In this document: positions 17,167-24,403 of the stretch, one piece after another | Position numbering within the stretch: position 1 is the stretch's first letter | Layout: the number at the start of each line of letters is the position of its first letter | Source: an uncultured Candidatus Neoarthromitus sp. | GTDB lineage: Bacteria > Bacillota > Clostridia > Clostridiales > Clostridiaceae | Direction: 5' to 3' | DNA length: 64,000 nt | NCBI GenBank assembly: GCA_937890765.1 | Contig: CALADQ010000026.1 | Location: forward strand, 62,001 to 126,000 | The notes under the pieces: generated by a model | Databases searched by the model: none | What the model saw: only the letters and a program-made list of their open reading frames with translations | Told to the model about the DNA's origin: nothing | Made by a program: the position numbers and the translations under genes

Positions 17167-18225
17167 TTAGTAATTCAATATAATTTTTGTAGCTAACTCT
17201 TTATTTGAGATATTTTGTAACAATACGTTCCTAGAAATTTTGGAATTTTTATAAGCTTGTATGAGTGATATATCTAAAGTACTCATTCCTAATTTTAAAC
17301 CATTTTGCATCAAAAGCAAAATATGTTTTATTTTATTTTCTCTAATACAATTAGCTATACTTGGTGTATTTATCATAATTTCAAACAAACAAAAATTTTT
17401 ATTTTCATTATCTAAAATTATTTTTTGATTTATTATACATTTTAATGATTTTGATAAACTATTACGTAAATTAATATTCGCATTTGAAGTATCCATATTA
17501 ATCAAATTATTTAAAGTATCTTGAACATTATTTGCATATAAAGTAGAAATTACTAATATCCCAGCATCACAACATTTTAAAACCATTTTTAAAACATCAT
17601 AATTATCTATAATATCTATAAAAATAACATCTGCATTTTCTTTAATAGCAGCTTCCAATCCACTCAAATAAGAATTAGTATCACTATATATCTCTCTCTG
17701 ATTAACTATAGAATTACCATGTTTATACAAAAATTCTATAGAAGATTCAATCGTTATTATATGTTTCGAACACTCTTCACTTATTCTTTTGATTATATTT
17801 GAAATTGTTGTACTTTTTCCACTTCCCACTGGACCCGTTATTAAAAGTAATCCACTATCTATAGACGACACAATCTCATGGATTTTATTTGGAAAATTAA
17901 AATCATCATTATTATTTTCAAGAATAGATATTACTTTTATTGATATTGCTAAACTATTTCTCTGTTTGAATACATTAGCTCTAAATCTACCCAATCCCGA
18001 TCTTGAAAAAGAAATATCAATATCACCATTTTTTTCAACATCACCATACTTATCTCCAAGTATTTCCTTAGCATATGTTATGATCTCTTGTTGTCCTATA
18101 ACTTCATTTGTCAATTTTTCCAATTTTGAATTTATTCTTCCAAACACAACTGTACCAACACTCAAATGTATATCAGAACATTCTTTATTAACCGCCATAT
18201 CAAGTATATTATTAAAATTAATCAT
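17167..18225 (-). CDS. PilT-like secretion ATPase, degenerate active site
   Basis: A 352-residue PilT/VirB11-type protein by length and layout: N-terminal CSDIHLSVG, then the RecA-like domain with Walker A GPVGSGKST (131-139). Key residues of working PilT proteins are changed: the Asp box ITIEDPIEF reads ITIESSIEF (157-165), the Walker B GExRD reads DIIDN (204-208, Glu to Ile), and the His box TLHTN reads TLYAN (228-232). ATP binding may remain but hydrolysis is doubtful. No pilus genes are in the window. It lies between sigK and a glycosyltransferase, so its job may be sporulation-linked rather than motility. The SD is weak. Confidence 0.8.
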   Translation of the reverse strand: MINFNNILDMAVNKECSDIHLSVGTVVFGRINSKLEKLTNEVIGQQEIITYAKEILGDKYGDVEKNGDIDISFSRSGLGRFRANVFKQRNSLAISIKVISILENNNDDFNFPNKIHEIVSSIDSGLLLITGPVGSGKSTTISNIIKRISEECSKHIITIESSIEFLYKHGNSIVNQREIYSDTNSYLSGLEAAIKENADVIFIDIIDNYDVLKMVLKCCDAGILVISTLYANNVQDTLNNLINMDTSNANINLRNSLSKSLKCIINQKIILDNENKNFCLFEIMINTPSIANCIRENKIKHILLLMQNGLKLGMSTLDISLIQAYKNSKISRNVLLQNISNKELATKIILNY

Positions 18226-18309
18226 AAATCTTAAATAAAGGCTTGAACCTTTTCTCCTTCATACATAAAACTTTATATACTATTTTTTACCAAATAAAAA
18301 TATTTATAT

Positions 18310-18352
18310 ACAAAAAATAAATCATTTTTAAAAAACTTTTAAAAATGATTTA
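18310..18352 (-). terminator. Terminator after sigK
   Basis: A near-perfect 14-bp stem (about 18319-18332 with 18338-18351) is followed by a U run on the minus strand, just past the sigK stop. Confidence 0.85.
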
Positions 18353-18358
18353 TAAAAA

Positions 18359-19048
18359 CTATATTTTCACTAACAATTCCTTATTTAATTTATTCAAAGC
18401 TTTCTTCTCAATTCTTGAAACATATGATCTAGAAATATTTAATTTCTTAGCTATTTCTTTTTGAGTTTTTATTTTTCCATCAATAAGGCCGTATCTTAAC
18501 TTAATTATTATCTTCTCTTTTTCATTTAACACATTTTCAAGTTTTATATACATTTTTTTTATAGCTATTTTTTGTTCAACTATATCAATTATAGTATCTT
18601 CTCCACTATTTAATATATCTATCAATGATATTTCATTTCCTTCCTTATCAGTGCCTATTGGTTCCTGTAAAAAAACCTCATTTTTTGACTTCTTACTATT
18701 TCTTATTAACATAAGTATTTCATTTTCTATACATCTAGCTGCATATGTTGCAAGTTTAGTCCCTTTATTATAATCAAATGATTCTATACCTTTTATTAAT
18801 CCTATTGTACCTACAGATATTAAATCCTCAACTTCCTTAATGGATGAAAATTTTTTGGCTATGTGTACGACCAAACGTAGATTTCTTTCTATTAATATAT
18901 TTTTTGCATCCAAATCTCCTAGTTTAAATTTATTAATATACTCCCTTTCTTCAGAACTACTTAATGGAACTGGAAATGAATTATTACCAACTATATATCC
19001 AGTAAATAAAATTACTGCACCCATTATACCAAAAAAGCTACCAATCAA
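18359..19048 (-). CDS. sigK: RNA polymerase sigma-K precursor, late mother-cell factor
   Basis: Final mother-cell sigma factor. The 229 residues begin with a hydrophobic pro-sequence of about 25 residues (FFGIMGAVILFTGYIV) ahead of NNSFPVPLSSSEE, matching Bacillus pro-SigK. Region 2 is VEDLISVGTIGLIKGIESF with CIENEILMLIR; region 4 ends KLNISRSYVSRIEKK. The gene is continuous, so no skin element splits it. AGGAGG stands 9 bases before the TTG start at 19048. No SpoIVFB-type protease is in the window. Confidence 0.95.
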   Translation of the reverse strand: MIGSFFGIMGAVILFTGYIVGNNSFPVPLSSSEEREYINKFKLGDLDAKNILIERNLRLVVHIAKKFSSIKEVEDLISVGTIGLIKGIESFDYNKGTKLATYAARCIENEILMLIRNSKKSKNEVFLQEPIGTDKEGNEISLIDILNSGEDTIIDIVEQKIAIKKMYIKLENVLNEKEKIIIKLRYGLIDGKIKTQKEIAKKLNISRSYVSRIEKKALNKLNKELLVKI

Positions 19049-19081
19049 TCAAAGGTTCCTCCTATTTTAGCGCTTAATAAT

Positions 19082-19110
19082 ATACTATGAACAATCAATT
19101 AAAATTTTAC
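19082..19110 (-). promoter_or_regulatory. Candidate sigma-E promoter for sigK
   Basis: GTAAAAT (19104-19110), 14 bases, then CATAGTAT (19082-19089), which matches 6 of 8 positions of the sigma-E -10 CATACAAT. It sits in the 67-base gap between the PBP gene and sigK. Confidence 0.4.
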
Positions 19111-19115
19111 TAAAT

Positions 19116-20717
19116 CTAAAAATTTGCAACATAATATTCTACAATTTCTTTAAAAATCGGACCTGCTGTGTTACCCCCAAATTGCCCTTTTTCATTTATA
19201 TTTTCAACAAACACACACATTGAATAATATTCATTTCTATGTTTAAAATATCCTAAAACCCATCCGTCAGATACATATTCTTCTCCATCAAATCTTTCAG
19301 TTGTACCAGTCTTCACCCCAGTTTCAACATCACTTATAGATATATTTTTACCAGTTCCATTTTTAACAGTATTTATCAACATTTCCTTTAAAGAGAGTGC
19401 TGTGCTTTCTTTAAGAACTCTCTTAGAATCGTAATTAAAAGTCTTAATTACTTCATTATTTTCATTTACTATTTCATCAACCAATTTTAACTTCTTATAG
19501 ATTCCTCCATTTAAAATAGTATTTATCATATTTAGTGATTGAAGTGGTTCTATTAACATATTTTGTCCCATTGATAATAACAATGGACCATCTTCATATT
19601 CTTTTGGTTCTACATAACTTCCATTAACCTCTCTAAAATCACTAAAATTAAGAACTTTTTTAAACATACCTTGCTCTTTCGCATAGCTTAAAATAAAATC
19701 CCAACCTACAACACGTCCAATTTCAGCAAAAATATTATTACACGATACCGCCAAAGCATCTCCTACATTTAAATTTCCATGGGTACCATTTCTACATAAA
19801 TGATATCTACTATTGTCACAACTTATTTTGTCATATTTTGAAAATAATCCCGAGTCTATCGCTGCCTCTGCAACAATTAATTTAAATATAGATCCAGGAA
19901 CATATCCTAAAGTAGTAGAACCAAGCATAATATTAGGATTAAATTCATTTTTTTGTGTTAATATTTTTATTTCACCGGTACTGGCTTTAGAAATAGCCAC
20001 AGATATCCCGTCAAACTCTCCATATTTGTCACTTCTTATTATATTTTCAACACCATTTTGCATTTTTTTATCAAGTGTTAATTTTAAATTATTATTGCTA
20101 CTATTAATTACACTTTCTCCAAATTTATTTTCAGTAAAATCAATAATAGGGTATTTATTATCAATTAGATACTCATGATATACGTCAAGTGAAGTTTTAT
20201 CATTAATCTCTTTTACCAATATATTTTCTATTGCCCATGCTTCTTTATCGTTAAATTCATTATACTCATATAAATGAATACCTTTTATATCACCTAAAGT
20301 TTTAAGCTTATCATAAGTATATTTATCAACTTCAAATTTAAAATTATAGTTTGGATTCTTTTCAAACTTTTCAATTAAATTAAATTGTTCATTAAAATTT
20401 TTTAGAATAGATATTACTGTAAATATCTTCTCCATTTCTATATTATTGTTGAAATTTTTAAATATGTTAGATTTTATTTCAACTATATACTTAGTATCGT
20501 AGTCTATTAAATCTACATTTTCTTGATCAACAATTCTGTAATTTAAATTGCTTGTCTTATATTGTAAATTATACTGATTAAGAGCTTTTGAAACGTAAAA
20601 AGATGATTTTTCTCCCAATTGTATGTATGCAAGCCTATAAATTATAATTGAAATACAAATTAAAAATATTGAAGTTATAAAATATATTCTCTTCATTAAA
20701 AATTTTTTCGATTTCAT
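19116..20717 (-). CDS. Class B penicillin-binding protein (peptidoglycan transpeptidase)
   Basis: Crosslinks peptidoglycan outside the membrane. One N-terminal membrane anchor (about residues 9-30), a divergent dimerisation region, then the transpeptidase domain with all three motifs: SxxK in PGSIFKLI, SxN in AVSCNN and KTG in GVKTGTTERF. It lacks PASTA repeats. At 533 residues it is FtsI/SpoVD-like but short. It lies 67 bases upstream of sigK with no terminator between, so the two may share a transcript; a PBP next to sigK occurs in other Clostridia, which suggests a role in spore cortex. Confidence 0.9.
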   Translation of the reverse strand: MKSKKFLMKRIYFITSIFLICISIIIYRLAYIQLGEKSSFYVSKALNQYNLQYKTSNLNYRIVDQENVDLIDYDTKYIVEIKSNIFKNFNNNIEMEKIFTVISILKNFNEQFNLIEKFEKNPNYNFKFEVDKYTYDKLKTLGDIKGIHLYEYNEFNDKEAWAIENILVKEINDKTSLDVYHEYLIDNKYPIIDFTENKFGESVINSSNNNLKLTLDKKMQNGVENIIRSDKYGEFDGISVAISKASTGEIKILTQKNEFNPNIMLGSTTLGYVPGSIFKLIVAEAAIDSGLFSKYDKISCDNSRYHLCRNGTHGNLNVGDALAVSCNNIFAEIGRVVGWDFILSYAKEQGMFKKVLNFSDFREVNGSYVEPKEYEDGPLLLSMGQNMLIEPLQSLNMINTILNGGIYKKLKLVDEIVNENNEVIKTFNYDSKRVLKESTALSLKEMLINTVKNGTGKNISISDVETGVKTGTTERFDGEEYVSDGWVLGYFKHRNEYYSMCVFVENINEKGQFGGNTAGPIFKEIVEYYVANF

Positions 20718-20787
20718 AAATCAACTCCAACCTTATAAACAATTAAAAATTTTTTAAAATGATTTCATTTAAGTGGACAAAATATTC

Positions 20788-20830
20788 AAAAAAATAAAGA
20801 GAACCGAAAATAAATTTTCAGTTCTCATAA
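20788..20830 (-). terminator. Terminator after trhP
   Basis: A 12-bp stem with one G-U pair (left arm GAGAACUGAAAA on the minus strand) and a short loop are followed by UUUAUUUUUUU. It ends the mltG-trmR-trhP stretch before the PBP gene. Confidence 0.85.
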
Positions 20831-20831
20831 A

Positions 20832-22064
20832 TTATCCTAAATTAATTTCATTTTTCTTCATTATTATAAAATCATTTTCTCTAAGCTCTTTATTAACTTC
20901 AGCCGTAAAAATCATCTGAGCATGATTTGCCTTTTCAATTGATTGGCCTTTATCATTTTTTAAATTTGTCAATTTCACTTCGAAAATTTGACTTTTAGGT
21001 CGTATAATTTCAACAACATCTCCATCAAAAACTCTGTTACGTTGCTCAATCGTTGCAATTTTATTTTCCTTATCATATGATTTAACAATTCCGATTATTT
21101 CATACTCCCTCACATATGTAGAACTTTCATAACTTTGCTCTCCATTGTTGCCATAAAAAAATCCTGTCGAATATCTTCTGTGACTTATTTTTTCAAGATT
21201 TCTCTTCCACTCTGGATTAACTTTAAAATTTTCAGGATCTTCATAATAAGAATCTATTGCTTCTCTATACATTTTCACAACCATCGCAACATAGAACATA
21301 CTTTTCATTCTTCCTTCAATTTTAAGAGAAGAAACACCCGACTTAATTACATCATCAATATGTTCAATCATGCAAAGATCTTTTGAATTCATTATAAATG
21401 TTCCGTCCTCATCTTCAAAAACTGGATAATATTCGTTCGGCCTAGTTTCTTCGACAAGATAATACTTATATCTACAAGCTTGAGAGCAAGCTCCTTTATT
21501 TGAATCTCTTGAAGTCATGTAATTAGAAATTAAACAACGTCCAGAATAAGCCATGCACATGGCACCATGAACAAAAACTTCAATTTCACAATCATCAGGA
21601 AGATTTTTTCTAAACTCTTGAACTTCTTTCAATTTTAATTCTCTCGCTAAAATAATTCTTCGCAATCCGTAATCGTACCAAAATTTTGCAGTTTCATAAT
21701 TCATCACATTAGCTTGAGTACTCAAATGTATTTCCAAATTTGTATTTTGTCTTACAATTGCAATAACTCCAGGATCAGCTGCAATAACTCCATCAACTCC
21801 TATGGATTCGCATTTTTTTACATATTCGGGCAAACCTTTCATATCAAAATTTCTCGGTATAGCATTTAAAACCAAATAAACTTTCGCATTTCTTGCATGA
21901 GCATATTCAACGCCCTCTTTTAACTCTTCAAAATCAAAATTATCTGCAAACACTCTCAAATTCAATCTAGGGCCACCCACATAAACAGCATCTGCACCAA
22001 AATCAATTGCAACTTTTAATTTTTCTAAACTACCTGCAGGAGCAAGTAATTCTACCTTATTCAC
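20832..22064 (-). CDS. trhP2: U32-family tRNA uridine-34 hydroxylase (TrhP, YrrO type)
   Basis: TrhP proteins use prephenate to make 5-hydroxyuridine at tRNA position 34. The 410-residue protein opens with ELLAPAGSLEKLKVAIDFGADAVY and carries the U32 signature around EVFVHGAMCMAYSGRCLISNY (about 165-185) with the cysteines that follow (GACSQACR). It is typed TrhP2/YrrO by length (YrrN is shorter). It lies directly downstream of trmR, the enzyme that methylates its product, as in the Bacillus yrrLMNO cluster. Older annotations call it a U32 collagenase-like peptidase. Confidence 0.88.
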   Translation of the reverse strand: MNKVELLAPAGSLEKLKVAIDFGADAVYVGGPRLNLRVFADNFDFEELKEGVEYAHARNAKVYLVLNAIPRNFDMKGLPEYVKKCESIGVDGVIAADPGVIAIVRQNTNLEIHLSTQANVMNYETAKFWYDYGLRRIILARELKLKEVQEFRKNLPDDCEIEVFVHGAMCMAYSGRCLISNYMTSRDSNKGACSQACRYKYYLVEETRPNEYYPVFEDEDGTFIMNSKDLCMIEHIDDVIKSGVSSLKIEGRMKSMFYVAMVVKMYREAIDSYYEDPENFKVNPEWKRNLEKISHRRYSTGFFYGNNGEQSYESSTYVREYEIIGIVKSYDKENKIATIEQRNRVFDGDVVEIIRPKSQIFEVKLTNLKNDKGQSIEKANHAQMIFTAEVNKELRENDFIIMKKNEINLG

Positions 22065-22065
22065 G

Positions 22066-22716
22066 TTAATTTTTCCTCCTCAAAATCATCACGCCGTCAC
22101 CAATTGGCAAAAGCAATGTAAAAAACTTTTCTTCATTTACAACATTTTGTATAAAAGTTCTCATATTTTTGACGATTGTCTTTTTCCTTTTTTGTACAAG
22201 GTCATCTGAAGCAACCATTCCTTTATATAAAACATTGTCAAAAATGATTATACCATTTTTACTTAATTTTTGGATAGAGATATTAAACAATTTTTCATAA
22301 TGAGATTTTGACGAATCAACAAATATTAAATCATATTCTGTTGAAATTTTATTTAAATTGTTAAAACAATCTCCCTCAATAAGATTTATTTTGTTTTCAC
22401 ATTCAAAATATTTAAAATTATTTTTTGCAATTTGAATTCTTTCCTCATCACGCTCCATCGTGTCAATCATTACATTTCCATCAAGAACTTCGTACATGAA
22501 AAGAGCAGAAAAACCAACTGCAGTTCCAAACTCCAAAATTTTTTCAGGTTTTAAAATACATAAAAACATTTTTATTAAAGATTGCACTTCTTTGTCGATT
22601 ATTGGAACATTATTTTTTAAAGCTTCATTTTCAATTTTCAAAAGCTCATCAGATAAATTTAAATTTATATTATCCAATAAAAAATCTTTCACATAATCAT
22701 TAACTATATTCCCCAT
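22066..22716 (-). CDS. trmR: tRNA 5-hydroxyuridine methyltransferase TrmR (YrrM)
   Basis: SAM-dependent methyltransferase that makes 5-methoxyuridine at the tRNA wobble base. The 216 residues show the O-methyltransferase family 3 fold: ILEFGTAVGFSALFM (SAM loop, about 70-84), DTMERDEERIQIAKNNF, YDLIFVDSSKSHY with metal-site aspartate, and GIIIFDNVLYKG. It lies 1 base upstream of trhP2 and downstream of mltG. Position beside trhP2 makes the tRNA role much more likely than catechol or caffeoyl-CoA methylation. Confidence 0.85.
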   Translation of the reverse strand: MGNIVNDYVKDFLLDNINLNLSDELLKIENEALKNNVPIIDKEVQSLIKMFLCILKPEKILEFGTAVGFSALFMYEVLDGNVMIDTMERDEERIQIAKNNFKYFECENKINLIEGDCFNNLNKISTEYDLIFVDSSKSHYEKLFNISIQKLSKNGIIIFDNVLYKGMVASDDLVQKRKKTIVKNMRTFIQNVVNEEKFFTLLLPIGDGVMILRRKN

Positions 22717-22759
22717 CTAAATTCTCCTTTTCAAATTGTAGCTTGTATATTATAACAAA

Positions 22760-22802
22760 AAATTTAAAGAGCCACCTTAACCACAACGTAAAGATGGCTC
22801 CA
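22760..22802 (-). terminator. Terminator after mltG
   Basis: Arms GAGCCAUCUU and AAGGUGGCUC on the minus strand (one G-U pair) followed by a U-rich run, directly after the mltG stop. trmR-trhP therefore need readthrough or their own promoter. Confidence 0.8.
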
Positions 22803-22807
22803 AAAAA

Positions 22808-23845
22808 TTATTTTTTTATGAAAAGAGTAGTGTCTCTAATATCTTTTTGCTTTAAAAAATCCTTGTAATTATCAAAGAAATAATGGCTATTTGTTTCATC
22901 ATTCAAAATAAAATATAAATAATCAGTGCTTGAAGGAGAGATAGCCGCTCTTAATGATTCTCTTCCTGGTGAAGAAATCGGACCTATGGGAAGTCCATCA
23001 TATTTATACGTATTATATTTTGAATCAACTTCCAAATCTGAATAATACAAAACTTCTTTGTGCGTTCCCAAAGCATATATTACAGTAGCGCAAGATTGAA
23101 GAGGCATCGAAACATTTAATCTATTGTAAAAAACAGAAGCCGCTTTTGGCCTTTCATCGTCACGAATAATTTCCCTTTCAACTATCGAAGCTAAGGTAAC
23201 AATCGAATCAATATCTTCATTTTTTATTGAAACATTTTGTTCTTTCTCCACTTCTTTAAAAACTTCCTCAAATCTTTTAACCATTGTATCTATAACAATC
23301 TTAGGAGTTGAATTTTTATCAAAGTGATACGTGTCAGGAAATAAAAATCCTTCTAAAGCATATCGTCTTCCATCAACTTTCTTTATATAGGAAGGCAAAT
23401 TGTAATTCTTAATTTCATTTATAAAATCCTCTTTAGTAAAATCAAGCTCCGAATTTTCAAAAAGCTCCGCCATTGATTCAATTGAATAACCTTCTGGAAC
23501 TGTCAATTTCACATAATCATCTGACAAAACTCCTTTATTCAATTGCATTATAAATTTTTCTAAAGAAGTATCTTTCAGAAAATTATAATTCCCAGGCTTA
23601 ATGTTTGTATCGTAACCAAACATTTTTATAGAAACCTTAACAAAAAACTCATTTCTAAGTTTCTTTTCATTTGAAAGTTTCTCTAAAACATTGTTAAGTG
23701 TATCTCCTTCATTAACCCTAAATTGCACATCAACAGAAAGAGGTCTGCTATTTATTGATTGAAAACTATATACAAAATAAGCCACAAATCCTAAAATCAA
23801 AGCAAATACTAATATCAAAATTTTTGTGAACCAAGATACTCTCAT
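22808..23845 (-). CDS. mltG: Endolytic murein transglycosylase MltG
   Basis: Membrane-anchored enzyme that cuts nascent glycan strands and limits their length. The 345 residues start with a membrane helix (WFTKILILVFALILGFVAYFV cut at about 20 residues), then a LysM-like segment and the YceG catalytic domain with the glutamate in IVEREIIRDDERPKAASVFY and the SCATVIYALG and LPIGPISSPGR motifs. The start is ATG at 23845, since GGAGG lies 4 bases before it; the longer frame to 23932 runs through the promoter. Confidence 0.94.
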   Translation of the reverse strand: MRVSWFTKILILVFALILGFVAYFVYSFQSINSRPLSVDVQFRVNEGDTLNNVLEKLSNEKKLRNEFFVKVSIKMFGYDTNIKPGNYNFLKDTSLEKFIMQLNKGVLSDDYVKLTVPEGYSIESMAELFENSELDFTKEDFINEIKNYNLPSYIKKVDGRRYALEGFLFPDTYHFDKNSTPKIVIDTMVKRFEEVFKEVEKEQNVSIKNEDIDSIVTLASIVEREIIRDDERPKAASVFYNRLNVSMPLQSCATVIYALGTHKEVLYYSDLEVDSKYNTYKYDGLPIGPISSPGRESLRAAISPSSTDYLYFILNDETNSHYFFDNYKDFLKQKDIRDTTLFIKK

Positions 23846-23890
23846 CGTTCCTCCAAACAAAAAACTTATCACAAATAGATATAAATAATT

Positions 23891-23919
23891 TTTATACCAT
23901 TTGACGTAATTTGTCAAAT
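23891..23919 (-). promoter_or_regulatory. mltG promoter with overlapping palindrome
   Basis: TTGACA (23912-23917) and TATAAA (23891-23896) give a promoter with a short 15-base spacer. A perfect 7-bp inverted repeat, ATTTGAC and GTCAAAT with a 7-base centre (23899-23919), covers the -35 and could be an operator. Confidence 0.45.
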
Positions 23920-23991
23920 TTTTATAATTCAAATCTTATCATCTAATTATTAATTATTTCCTATTTTAAAAATTATTATATACAATAAACA

Positions 23992-24032
23992 AAAAAATCA
24001 GAGCGTATTTTAAAAATACGCCCTGACTTAAA
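23992..24032 (-). terminator. Terminator after ylbF-like gene
   Basis: A long stem with the arms GUCAGGGCGUAUUUU and AAAAUACGCUCUGAU (minus strand, one G-U pair) followed by seven U. Confidence 0.9.
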
Positions 24033-24035
24033 TTT

Positions 24036-24377
24036 TTAAACAAAACTCTGAATTCCAAAAGCATCATTGAGAATTTTCATTAAATCATCAACAATTATTC
24101 CAATTCTTTGTTCATACTGAACATACTCAGAAACAACTGAATTTTCCATAACTCTCTTCGACACTTCCTTAAATTTCTCTTCAGTATTTTTATCTAAGCA
24201 CCCTTTTGCACGTTGCTCATTAAAAACCAAAATTTGAACTTCCCTTAATTCTTTAACTAAACTTTTTAAATTATCATCGCTTTCGATTTTTTCACTAATC
24301 TCTCTAAGTTTCTTAACTTCATCAAGTTGTTTTATTGAATTAGCTAACTCATGAGCTTTATCATGAATATTAATCAC
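24036..24377 (-). CDS. YlbF/YmcA family regulatory protein
   Basis: A 113-residue all-helical protein of the Com_YlbF family. In Bacillus YlbF, YmcA and YaaT form the Y-complex, which assists RNase Y cleavage and affects sporulation and competence. Visible features are the N-terminal DKAHELANSIKQLDEVKKLRE helix, charged heptad-like repeats and a hydrophobic C-terminus. It starts with GTG behind GGAGG and follows the RNase J gene by 26 bases, so two mRNA-turnover genes are adjacent. Which of the paralogues it equals cannot be told. Confidence 0.8.
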   Translation of the reverse strand: MINIHDKAHELANSIKQLDEVKKLREISEKIESDDNLKSLVKELREVQILVFNEQRAKGCLDKNTEEKFKEVSKRVMENSVVSEYVQYEQRIGIIVDDLMKILNDAFGIQSFV

Positions 24378-24403
24378 AAAAAACCCTCCTAACTATTTTA
24401 AAA

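Noticed and set aside
17789..18238. 149-codon plus-strand frame opposite the pilT-like gene
   Set aside because: Shadow of the opposite gene; no SD and no recognisable domain.
18359..19048. Skin-type element interrupting sigK
   Set aside because: sigK is one continuous frame with intact regions 2 and 4; no recombinase gene is nearby.
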